Positions 31,882 to 39,231 of a stretch of DNA of 46,012 bases are shown here, piece by piece. Position 1 is the stretch's first letter, and the number at the start of each line of letters is the position of its first letter. The notes under the pieces were generated by a model. The model was given only the letters and a program-made list of their open reading frames with translations, ran no database searches and had not been told where the DNA came from. The stretch is taken from assembly GCA_002422455.1 (NCBI GenBank), contig DIVK01000103.1, positions 6,135 to 52,146 on the forward strand, written 5' to 3'. Source of the stretch: Rhodoferax sp. UBA6134. GTDB taxonomy: Bacteria > Pseudomonadota > Gammaproteobacteria > Burkholderiales > Burkholderiaceae_C. A program made the translations under genes and the position numbers.

Positions 31882-32442
31882 ATGAAACTTGTCATCCTCG
31901 ACCGCGACGGCACCGTCAACCAGGACAGCGACGATTACGTCAAAACGCCGGAGGAATGGCTGCCTCTGCCCGGCGCGCTGGAGGCGATTGCCCGGCTCAA
32001 CCACGCCGGCTGGCATGTGGTGCTGGCGTCCAACCAGTCCGGCCTGGGGCGCGGCCTGTTTGACGTCTCCACGCTCAACGCCATGCACGCCAAGATGCAC
32101 CGGATGCTGGCGGCGGTGGGGGGGCGGGTGGACGCCGTGTTTTATTGCCCGCATGCGCCCGACGAAGGCTGCCGCTGCCGCAAGCCCGAACCCGGCCTGT
32201 TCGAGCAGATTGGCGAGCGCTACGGGCTGGACCTGCGCGGCGTGCCGATGGCGGGCGACTCGGCGCGCGACGTGCTGGCCGGAGTGGCCGTCGGCTGCGA
32301 GCCGCACCTGGTGCTGACCGGCAAAGGCGCGGCCTACCGGGGCCGCCGCCTGCCCGACACCTTTCCCCCGGAGACGCGGGTGCATGCCGACCTGGCGGCC
32401 TTCGCCGATTTTCTGATTGCGCGGGAAACCGCCGCCGCCTGA
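31882..32442 (+). CDS. gmhB: D-glycero-beta-D-manno-heptose 1,7-bisphosphate 7-phosphatase
   Basis: 186 aa from the ATG at 31882 (MKLVILDRDGTVN); a GTG at 31873 would add three residues. HAD phosphatase with nucleophile motif DRDGT, SNQSGLGRG, the zinc-binding CPHAPDEGCRCRKP segment typical for GmhB, and GDSARDV. It acts in ADP-heptose synthesis for lipopolysaccharide core. It begins within 10 nt of the glyS stop, followed closely by plsC. Confidence 0.93.
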   Translation: MKLVILDRDGTVNQDSDDYVKTPEEWLPLPGALEAIARLNHAGWHVVLASNQSGLGRGLFDVSTLNAMHAKMHRMLAAVGGRVDAVFYCPHAPDEGCRCRKPEPGLFEQIGERYGLDLRGVPMAGDSARDVLAGVAVGCEPHLVLTGKGAAYRGRRLPDTFPPETRVHADLAAFADFLIARETAAA

Positions 32443-32452
32443 ATTGCCTTCC

Positions 32453-33187
32453 ATGTCACTGGTTCGATCGATACTGCACATGGCGTGGATGCTGGTCACG
32501 GTCATCCCGTGGGGCCTCACGCTGGTGGTCATTTCCTTGTGGGTTCGCCGCACGCCGTTGTGGTGGTTTGCCGTCAACTGGTTCCGGCTCGTCATTTGGG
32601 GTGCCCGCGTCATTCTGGGCATTCAGGTGCGCGTGACCGGGCTGGAGAACTTGCCCCAGGGCGAGACCAGCCCGGCGATTTTGCTGTCCAAGCACCAGTC
32701 CACGCTGGAGACGCTGCTGCTGCCAACCCTGATGCCGCATCCGCTGGCCTTTGTGTTCAAGCGCGAGTTGCTGAAGATCCCGTTCTTCGGCTGGTCGATG
32801 GCGCGGCTGGACATGATCCACATTGACCGCGAATCACGCGCCGCCGCCCTCAAGCACGTGGTGACGCAAGGCAGGCGGCTGCTGGCGCAGGGCACCTGGA
32901 TCATCCTGTTTCCCGAAGGCACACGCATCGCCCGCGGGCAACAAGGCACCTACCAGACCGCCGGCACCCGGCTGGCGGTGGAAACGGGCGTTCCGGTGAT
33001 CCCGATTGCAGTGTCGTCCGCCAGATGCTGGCCGCGCCACGGCTTCACCAAACACCCCGGCGTGGTGGATGTCTCGATCGGCCAGCCCATCCCCAGCGTC
33101 GGGCGCGAGCCCAAAGAGTTGATGCGCGAGGTCGAGGCCTGGATCGAAGCCGAAATGCGCCGCATCGACCCCGAGGCCTATCGCTGA
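32453..33187 (+). CDS. plsC: 1-acylglycerol-3-phosphate O-acyltransferase
   Basis: 244 aa from the ATG at 32453. Two N-terminal hydrophobic segments (about 8-28 and 41-57), then acyltransferase motifs: SKHQSTLET (an H-x4-E variant of H-x4-D), FKRELLKIPFFGW, FPEGTRIARG and VPVIPIAV. Second acylation step of phospholipid synthesis at the inner membrane. The Glu in place of Asp is also common in related betaproteobacterial proteins, as far as I recall. Confidence 0.92.
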   Translation: MSLVRSILHMAWMLVTVIPWGLTLVVISLWVRRTPLWWFAVNWFRLVIWGARVILGIQVRVTGLENLPQGETSPAILLSKHQSTLETLLLPTLMPHPLAFVFKRELLKIPFFGWSMARLDMIHIDRESRAAALKHVVTQGRRLLAQGTWIILFPEGTRIARGQQGTYQTAGTRLAVETGVPVIPIAVSSARCWPRHGFTKHPGVVDVSIGQPIPSVGREPKELMREVEAWIEAEMRRIDPEAYR

Positions 33188-33197
33188 ACGGCGCGCC

Positions 33198-34010
33198 ATG
33201 CATCCGTTATTGCGGTTCACGCTCGACCTGTTTGAGCCCGGCCAGCCCCCGGTGGCGGTGCAGTTCCGCCACCCGCGCGCCAACCGCGAAGCGCACCTGG
33301 ACAATGCGCTGGTGGCTTATGAATTCAAGCGCGGCAAGCGCCGCACCATCGGTTTTTCAGTGGGGCCGGAGGGCCTGGTGGTGAACGCGCCCGCCTGGGT
33401 TCCGCTGTACGAGGTGGAGGCCGCGCTACGGGAAAAATCACGCTGGATCATTAAAAAACTGGGCGAGACACGCGAGCGGCACCAGCGCCTGGCCGCCAAC
33501 CGAATCGAGTGGCGGGATGGCGCCCGCATTCCGTTTCTGGGCGAGCCGGTGACGGTGATGCTGGATCCACGGCACGCCTTCAGTGCCGTGGGCGCCGAAC
33601 TGCAAAGCGGCGCGTCGGGCCAGACCCTGCAATTGGGGCTGCCGCAGGCCGCCGCGCCGGAGCAGATCCGCGACGCCGTGCAGGCCTGGCTGATGCGCCA
33701 GGCCCGGCAGGTTTTTGTCGAGCGCCTGGATCACTTTGCGCCGCAGTTGCAGGTGCAGTGGCGCCGGTTGTCGCTCAGCAATGCCGGCACGCGCTGGGGC
33801 AGTGCCCGCATCGACGGCGCCATTCGCCTGAACTGGCGCCTGATTCATTTCCGCCAACCCGTCATCGACTACGTGGTGGCGCATGAACTGAGCCACCTGC
33901 GGGTGATGGACCACAGCCCGCGCTTTTGGGACACGGTGCGCTCGGTGGTGCCGGATTACGCTGCCCTGCGCGGCCAACTCAAAGACGACGCGGTGCCGCA
34001 CTGGCAATAG
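33198..34010 (+). CDS. YgjP-type zinc metalloprotease (DUF45)
   Basis: 270 aa, ATG at 33198. C-terminal zincin motif HELSHLRVMDHSPRFW (HExxH at about residues 229-233, third ligand His within HSPRFW). The middle region LSNAGTRWGSARIDGAIRLNWRLIHF, of which TRWGS and INLNWRL-type strands are typical, supports the SprT/YgjP-like fold. Role not known; such proteins are widely conserved next to plsC in betaproteobacteria. Confidence 0.9.
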   Translation: MHPLLRFTLDLFEPGQPPVAVQFRHPRANREAHLDNALVAYEFKRGKRRTIGFSVGPEGLVVNAPAWVPLYEVEAALREKSRWIIKKLGETRERHQRLAANRIEWRDGARIPFLGEPVTVMLDPRHAFSAVGAELQSGASGQTLQLGLPQAAAPEQIRDAVQAWLMRQARQVFVERLDHFAPQLQVQWRRLSLSNAGTRWGSARIDGAIRLNWRLIHFRQPVIDYVVAHELSHLRVMDHSPRFWDTVRSVVPDYAALRGQLKDDAVPHWQ

Positions 34011-34047
34011 CCCGGCACGTCGCGCCAGCCAGCAGGATCGAGCCCTC

Positions 34048-35298
34048 ATGGAGCAGAGTTATGACACCCTTGCCAGTCTGGCGCTGGCGCTGGGGCTGGG
34101 CCTGCTGATCGGCGTGGAGCGCGAGCGGCGCAAGGGCCATGGCCCGACGCGGCGTTTTGCCGGCATCCGCACCTTCTCTCTGGTGGCGCTGGCCGGCGCA
34201 CTGGCGCAACTGCTGGCCCTGCCCTGGGCCACACTGGTAGCGGCTGTGCTGGTGGCAACGCTGGCCGTTGTTTCGCATGTCAAGGACCGCTCCGGGGACC
34301 CCGGCGTCACCACCGAAATGGCGCTGTTCGTGACGTTTTTGCTCGGTGTGCTGGCGGTCGATGATCATGCGGCGGCAGCAGCGGTCGGCGTGGCGGTGGC
34401 GGGCCTGCTGGCGGCGCGCGAGCCCTTGCAGCACTTTTCCACCCGTACCCTGTCCGAACAGGAGCTGCGCGACGCGCTGGTGCTGGCGGCCTCGGCACTC
34501 ATCGTTTTGCCGCTGGCACCCAGCCAGCCGCTGGCCTGGCTGGCGGGTGTCAACCCGCGCACCGTCTGGCTGCTGGTGGTGCTCATCATGAGCGTGCAGG
34601 CGGTGGGCCACATTGCCCTGCGGCTGTTTGGTGCCCGGCTGGGGCTGCCACTCCTGGGGCTGGTGGCGGGCTTCGTCTCCAGCACGGCCACCGTTGCCGC
34701 CATGGGCGCGCGCGCCCGCAAGCAACCCGGGTTGCTCATGGCCTGTGTGGCCGGCGCCTGGTTTTCCACCGTGTCCACGGCCCTGCAAGTAGGCCTGATG
34801 GCCCTGGTGCTGCAACCCGCATCGTTGCGCGTGCTCGGCCCGGCGCTGGGCTTCGCCCTGCTCACCGCCCTGGCACTGGGACTGGTGGCTTTCTGGCGCA
34901 GCACGCCGTCGCCGGACGATGGCGCCGTGAAGGGGCGCGCCTTCAGCCTGTTTCAATCCATCGGCCTGGCCCTGCTGCTGTCCGGCATTACCGCTGCGGT
35001 GGCCTGGGTGCAGGGTGAATTTGGTGCCCTGGCCACCTACGTCGCCACCGCACTGGCAGGCTTTGCCGACATGCACTCACCGGCCGCGGCGGCCATCAGC
35101 CTGTTCGCTCACGGCACCATCGGCCCGGCCACGGTACTGACGGCCGTCCTGCTGGCGTTTTCCACCAACTCGGTGAGCAAGATCGTCGCCGCCTACGCCG
35201 CCGGTGGCGTCCGCTACGGCACCACGGTCTCAGCGGGGTTGCTGGCAGTGGCCGCTGCGGCGTGGGTGCCGTGGGTCTGGGCCCGGGCGCAAGGCTGA
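34048..35298 (+). CDS. MgtC/SapB-DUF4010 family membrane protein
   Basis: 416 aa. The N-terminus LASLALALGLGLLIGVERERR and GPTRRFAGIRTFSLVALAGALAQ is the MgtC/SapB domain. After it about 8 further hydrophobic helices form a DUF4010-type domain (AGFVSSTATVAAMGARAR, FADMHSPAAAAISLF, FSTNSVSKIVAAYAAGG). Inner membrane protein of unknown substrate; no closer function can be given. ATG at 34048, 37 nt after the metalloprotease gene. Confidence 0.88.
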   Translation: MEQSYDTLASLALALGLGLLIGVERERRKGHGPTRRFAGIRTFSLVALAGALAQLLALPWATLVAAVLVATLAVVSHVKDRSGDPGVTTEMALFVTFLLGVLAVDDHAAAAAVGVAVAGLLAAREPLQHFSTRTLSEQELRDALVLAASALIVLPLAPSQPLAWLAGVNPRTVWLLVVLIMSVQAVGHIALRLFGARLGLPLLGLVAGFVSSTATVAAMGARARKQPGLLMACVAGAWFSTVSTALQVGLMALVLQPASLRVLGPALGFALLTALALGLVAFWRSTPSPDDGAVKGRAFSLFQSIGLALLLSGITAAVAWVQGEFGALATYVATALAGFADMHSPAAAAISLFAHGTIGPATVLTAVLLAFSTNSVSKIVAAYAAGGVRYGTTVSAGLLAVAAAAWVPWVWARAQG

Positions 35299-35355
35299 GC
35301 GGGTTCGATACGGGGCGTATTTTCCAGCGCTTTCAGGGCCGTGTCTGACTTGCGC

Positions 35356-35382
35356 CATAATTGACGTTTACGTAAACGTCAA
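35356..35382 (+). promoter_or_regulatory. LiuR operator and promoter -10 box
   Basis: A perfect 22-nt palindrome with arms TTGACGTTTAC and GTAAACGTCAA lies at 35361-35382, 33 nt before liuR. It matches the known LiuR binding consensus as I recall it. A CATAAT -10 box (35356-35361) abuts it, so LiuR binding would cover the start site. Confidence 0.88.
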
Positions 35383-35414
35383 ATTGACCTGCTGCGGCAG
35401 AACAGACTCGGTAC

Positions 35415-35813
35415 ATGGCAATCACCCACAGCATCAGCGAATTGGCCCGCGAGTTTGACCTGACCACCCGGGCCATGCGTTTTTATGAAGACATGGGGCT
35501 GCTGCAACCTGAGCGCTGTGGCCCGGCGGGGCGCACCCGGGTCTACAGCGGGCGCGACCGCACCCGCCTCAAGCTCACCCTGCGCGCCAAGCGCCTGGGC
35601 CTGAGCCTGACCGAGGCCAAGGAAATCATTGACATGTACGACAGCCCGCGTGACACCGGGCCCCAACTGGAAAAATTTCTGGCAGTGCTGGCCGATCACC
35701 GCAAACGGCTCGAAGCCCAGATGAAGGACCTGCAGGCCACCCTGGATGAACTGAAGGTACACCAGCGTGAATCGCGGGCGTTGCTGGCCAAAAGTCGCGC
35801 CAAAAAAGATTAA
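35415..35813 (+). CDS. liuR: LiuR, MerR-family regulator of leucine/isovalerate degradation
   Basis: 132 aa. MerR helix-turn-helix (SISELAREFDLTTRAMRFYEDMGLLQPER, of which TTRAMRFYEDMGLL is decisive) and a C-terminal coiled coil (about 85-125) without metal-binding cysteines. It should repress its own operon from the palindrome at 35361-35382. liuA follows 42 nt downstream. Confidence 0.93.
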   Translation: MAITHSISELAREFDLTTRAMRFYEDMGLLQPERCGPAGRTRVYSGRDRTRLKLTLRAKRLGLSLTEAKEIIDMYDSPRDTGPQLEKFLAVLADHRKRLEAQMKDLQATLDELKVHQRESRALLAKSRAKKD

Positions 35814-35855
35814 CACCCGATTTTCAAACCCATCCACCCATTCAAAGGAGCAACC

Positions 35856-37034
35856 ATGAACCTGCCCGGACTCAATTTTCAACTCGGCGAAGACATCGAT
35901 GCCTTGCGCCATGCGGTGCGCGAATTCGCCCAGGCCGAGATCGCCCCGCGTGCCGCCGAAATTGACCGCAACGACCAGTTCCCCATGGACCTGTGGCAAA
36001 AAATGGGCGCGCTGGGCGTGCTGGGCATTACCGTGGAAGAGGAATATGGCGGCGCCAACATGGGCTATCTGGCGCACATGATTGCCATGGAAGAAATCAC
36101 GCGCGCCAGTGCCTCGGTGGGCTTGTCCTACGGCGCGCACAGCAATTTGTGCGTCAACCAGATCCGGCGCAACGGCAACGCCGCACAGCGTGTCAAATAT
36201 CTGCCCAAGCTGATCAGCGGCGAGCATGTTGGCGCGCTGGCCATGAGCGAGCCCGGCGCGGGCAGCGACGTGCTGTCGATGAAGCTGCGAGCCGAGGACA
36301 AGGGCGGCCACTACCTGCTCAACGGCAGCAAGATGTGGATCACCAACGGCCCGGACGCCGACACCCTGGTGGTTTACGCGAAAACCGAACCCGAGCTGGG
36401 CGCGCGCGGCGTGACGGCCTTCCTGATCGAAAAAGGCATGAAAGGTTTTTCAATTGCGCAAAAGCTCGACAAGCTGGGCATGCGCGGCAGCCACACCGGC
36501 GAGCTGGTGTTCAACAACGTGGAAGTGCCGAAAGACAATGTGTTGGGCGGGGCCGGCAACGGCGCCAAGGTGCTGATGAGCGGGTTGGACTATGAGCGTG
36601 CGGTGCTCACCGGCGGGCCGCTTGGCATCATGCAGGCGGTGATGGACAACGTCATTCCCTATATCCACGACCGCAAGCAGTTCGGCCAGAGCATCGGCGA
36701 GTTTCAGTTGATCCAGGGCAAGGTGGCCGACATGTACACCGTGCTGCAGGCTGGCCGATCATTCGCCTACACCGTGGCCAAGAACCTGGACTTGCTGGGC
36801 AGCGGGCACGTGCGCCGGGTGCGCAAGGACTGCGCCTCGGTGATTTTGTGGACCGCGGAGAAAGCAACCTGGATGGCGGGCGAGGGTGTGCAGATTTTTG
36901 GCGGCAACGGCTACATCAACGAGTACCCGCTGGGCCGTCTGTGGCGCGACGCCAAGCTGTACGAAATCGGCGCCGGCACCTCGGAAGTTCGCCGCATGCT
37001 GATTGGCCGCGAACTGTTTGCGGAGACGATGTAA
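35856..37034 (+). CDS. liuA: Isovaleryl-CoA dehydrogenase
   Basis: 392 aa, ATG at 35856 behind AAAGGAG. Acyl-CoA dehydrogenase family: AMSEPGAGSDVLSMKLRA, KMWITNGPDADTLVVYAK, and the C-terminal QIFGGNGYINEYPLGRLWRDAKLYEIGAGTSE (parts thereof). The catalytic Glu of isovaleryl-CoA dehydrogenases sits in the helix G motif, here GLDYERAVL with Glu247, while the usual C-terminal Glu position of other members is Gly (IGAGTSE), which identifies the subtype. Step three of leucine breakdown. Confidence 0.95.
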   Translation: MNLPGLNFQLGEDIDALRHAVREFAQAEIAPRAAEIDRNDQFPMDLWQKMGALGVLGITVEEEYGGANMGYLAHMIAMEEITRASASVGLSYGAHSNLCVNQIRRNGNAAQRVKYLPKLISGEHVGALAMSEPGAGSDVLSMKLRAEDKGGHYLLNGSKMWITNGPDADTLVVYAKTEPELGARGVTAFLIEKGMKGFSIAQKLDKLGMRGSHTGELVFNNVEVPKDNVLGGAGNGAKVLMSGLDYERAVLTGGPLGIMQAVMDNVIPYIHDRKQFGQSIGEFQLIQGKVADMYTVLQAGRSFAYTVAKNLDLLGSGHVRRVRKDCASVILWTAEKATWMAGEGVQIFGGNGYINEYPLGRLWRDAKLYEIGAGTSEVRRMLIGRELFAETM

Positions 37035-37037
37035 TTT

Positions 37038-37057
37038 CATGGGGCCCAGGCCCCATG
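37038..37057. terminator. Strong hairpin after liuA
   Basis: CATGGGGCC-CA-GGCCCCATG, a perfect 9-bp stem 4 nt after the liuA stop. No T tract follows, so it may stabilise the 3' end rather than terminate. Confidence 0.5.
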
Positions 37058-37216
37058 GGCCCGTGCAGATGAGGATGCGCGCTCGGTTCAGGCGCGCCGG
37101 GGAGATGCGTGTGGCCTGTGCCGGCGGCCCTGCGGACCCGGGCTGACGCTCGACGCGTTTTCCCGGGTCGGTCAGTCACCCCCCTCTACAATCAATCGCG
37201 AATTCACCTCTACATC

Positions 37217-38158
37217 ATGCTCGACGTCGTCATTCTTTTCTTCCTGTTTGGCCTTGCGGCAGGCCTGGTCCGCTCGGAGTTAAAACTACCGGCCGGTTTT
37301 TACGAAACCCTGTCGGTTTTCCTCTTGCTGACCATTGGTCTCAAAGGGGGGGAAGGCTTGGCGAAACAGGCACTCGGCCCATTGCTGCCGCAACTGGGCG
37401 CCGTGATCCTGCTGGGTGTGGTACAGACGCTGATCGTTTTTGTCATCCTGCGCAAACTCGGGCGTCTGGAGCGGGCCGACGCTGGCGCCATGGCGGCACA
37501 CTATGGCTCGGTGAGCGTGGCCACCTTTGCGGTCGGCGTCAACTGGCTGCTGACCAGGAACATCAGTTTCGAGCCGCAAATGGCAATCTTTCTTGCGGTC
37601 ATGGAAGTACCGGCCATCATGGTCGGCATCGTGCTGGCGCGCGGCGTGGGCAGGCAAACTGACTGGCGCGCACTGGCGCACGAGACCTTCCTGGGCAAAG
37701 GTGTGACTCTGCTGCTGGGCGGCATGGCGATCGGCTGGGCGGCCGGCCCGGAGGGGCTCACGCCCATCAAGGGACTGTTCTTTGACTTGTTCAAGGGGGC
37801 GCTGGCGTTGTTCCTGCTGGAGATGGGTTTGATCGTGAGCCGCCAGGTGGGGGAGTTGCGGCAGCGCGGCATGTTTATCGTCACCTTCGGTCTGCTCATG
37901 CCGCTGCTGTCGGGGCTGCTCGGCCTGGGCTGCGGCCTGGCCCTGGGCTTGTCGATTGGCGGCCTGACGCTGCTCGCCACTCTGGCGGCCAGCGCCTCCT
38001 ACATCGCGGTGCCTGCCGCCATGCGCCTGGCGGTGCCGCAGGCCAATCCGACCCTCTCGCTGGCGGCCGTGCTCGGCGTGACTTTTCCCTTCAACATCCT
38101 GGCTGGCATTCCGCTTTACCATTGGCTGGCCGTGCACTTCGCCGGAGCGACACCATGA
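37217..38158 (+). CDS. sbtA: SbtA-like sodium-dependent bicarbonate transporter
   Basis: 313 aa, ATG at 37217. About ten hydrophobic helices in two inverted halves: FFLFGLAAGLVRSELKLPAGFYETLSVFLLLTIGLKGGEGL at the start is typical of SbtA (short part LLLTIGLKGGEGL), AHYGSVSVATFAVG is the first crossover, and AASASYIAVPAAMRLAVPQANP the second. A TACAAT box at 37187-37192 with a weak -35 region may be its promoter. The next gene is the PII-like SbtB with ATGA overlap, then a carbonic anhydrase, so HCO3- uptake is a good assignment. Confidence 0.9.
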   Translation: MLDVVILFFLFGLAAGLVRSELKLPAGFYETLSVFLLLTIGLKGGEGLAKQALGPLLPQLGAVILLGVVQTLIVFVILRKLGRLERADAGAMAAHYGSVSVATFAVGVNWLLTRNISFEPQMAIFLAVMEVPAIMVGIVLARGVGRQTDWRALAHETFLGKGVTLLLGGMAIGWAAGPEGLTPIKGLFFDLFKGALALFLLEMGLIVSRQVGELRQRGMFIVTFGLLMPLLSGLLGLGCGLALGLSIGGLTLLATLAASASYIAVPAAMRLAVPQANPTLSLAAVLGVTFPFNILAGIPLYHWLAVHFAGATP

Positions 38159-38463
38159 CCCTGCTGACAGAAAAAAGAACCCTGCTCACCGTGATCACCG
38201 AGGCCGCCATCGAGAAAAGTCTGCTGCACGATCTCAAGCAACTGGGTGTGCATGGCTACACCATTCTGGATGCCCGGGGTCAGGGCAGCCGCGGCGTGCG
38301 CGACGCGGCGTGGGGGGAGGCCGCCAATATCCGCATCGAGGTGATCTGCGCGCGCGAACTGGCGGAAACCGTTCTGCAAACCTTCCGGGCCCGTTATTAC
38401 GACAACTACGCGATGGTGGCTTTTCTTCAGGATGTTGAAATCATCCGCCCGGATAAATTCTGA
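38155..38463 (+). CDS. sbtB: SbtB-like PII-family regulator of SbtA
   Basis: 102 aa, the ATG at 38155 overlapping the sbtA TGA; the earlier ORF start at 38122 lies inside sbtA. PII-like ferredoxin-fold pattern: LLTVITEAAIEKSLLHDLKQLGVHGYTILDARGQGSRGVRD has the T-loop (about 38-55), and IRIEVICARELAETVLQTFRARYY the second half. SbtB proteins bind adenine nucleotides such as cAMP and block SbtA. No canonical uridylylation Tyr is visible in the T-loop. Confidence 0.9.
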   Translation: MTLLTEKRTLLTVITEAAIEKSLLHDLKQLGVHGYTILDARGQGSRGVRDAAWGEAANIRIEVICARELAETVLQTFRARYYDNYAMVAFLQDVEIIRPDKF

Positions 38464-38530
38464 TCGGAAGAAAGATGCGAGCCTCTTGCCCGGCAGGTTT
38501 GTAAGGGATTCAGTCAATTGAGATATTCCC

Positions 38531-39187
38531 ATGCCCTCTATTCAAGAACTCTTTGCCCATAACCGTGCCTGGGCCGCGCAGATGAAGCGCGATCGGCCGG
38601 GGTTTTTTACCAATTTGAACAGCCAGCAAAATCCAAAATACATGTGGATTGGCTGTTCCGACAGCCGGGTGCCGGCCAACCAGATCACCGGGCTGGAGCC
38701 GGGTGAGGTGTTTGTGCACCGCAACGTGGCCAATGTGGTGGTGCCCACCGACCTGAATTGCCTGTCCACCATCCAGTTTGCGGTGGACCAGCTCAAGGTG
38801 GAGCACCTGATGGTGGTGGGCCATTACGGCTGCGGTGGCGTGCATGCGGCGCTGAACAATTTGCGCGTGGGGCTGGTCGACAACTGGCTGCGCCACATCA
38901 AGGACGTGCGGGACCGGCACGTCGAAATTCTTGACGCGACCCCGCCTGAGGCGCGCTTCGATGTTCTGTGTGAACTCAACGTCATCGAGCAGGTAATGAA
39001 TGTGGCACACACCACGGTGCTGCAGGATGCCTGGGCGCGCGGCCAGCGCATCGCCCTGCATGGCTGGGTCTATGGCCTGAAGGATGGCTTGCTGCAGGAT
39101 CTGCGCATCACGCTGGACAGCCTTGACGGCATGGCGACGCGGTACCGGCAAGCCATCGCCAGCGTCGCCCAAGCCAGACGCTTCTGA
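38531..39187 (+). CDS. can: Beta-class carbonic anhydrase
   Basis: 218 aa. Zinc ligands Cys42 (CSDSR), His98 and Cys101 (HYGCGG) with the Asp44-Arg46 dyad. Interconverts CO2 and bicarbonate in the cytoplasm. 67 nt after sbtB on the same strand, forming a bicarbonate-handling set. The C-terminal GWVYGLKDGLLQDLRITLD is characteristic of the E. coli Can branch. Confidence 0.94.
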   Translation: MPSIQELFAHNRAWAAQMKRDRPGFFTNLNSQQNPKYMWIGCSDSRVPANQITGLEPGEVFVHRNVANVVVPTDLNCLSTIQFAVDQLKVEHLMVVGHYGCGGVHAALNNLRVGLVDNWLRHIKDVRDRHVEILDATPPEARFDVLCELNVIEQVMNVAHTTVLQDAWARGQRIALHGWVYGLKDGLLQDLRITLDSLDGMATRYRQAIASVAQARRF

Positions 39188-39231
39188 TCGCCTGCAACGG
39201 CGCAACGTCATCCCAAACCACACCCACCACC

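Noticed and set aside
32453..33187. PlsC with a defective active site because of H-x4-E instead of H-x4-D
   Set aside because: The Glu variant is, as far as I recall, usual in related proteins and the remaining motifs are intact, so loss of function is not indicated.
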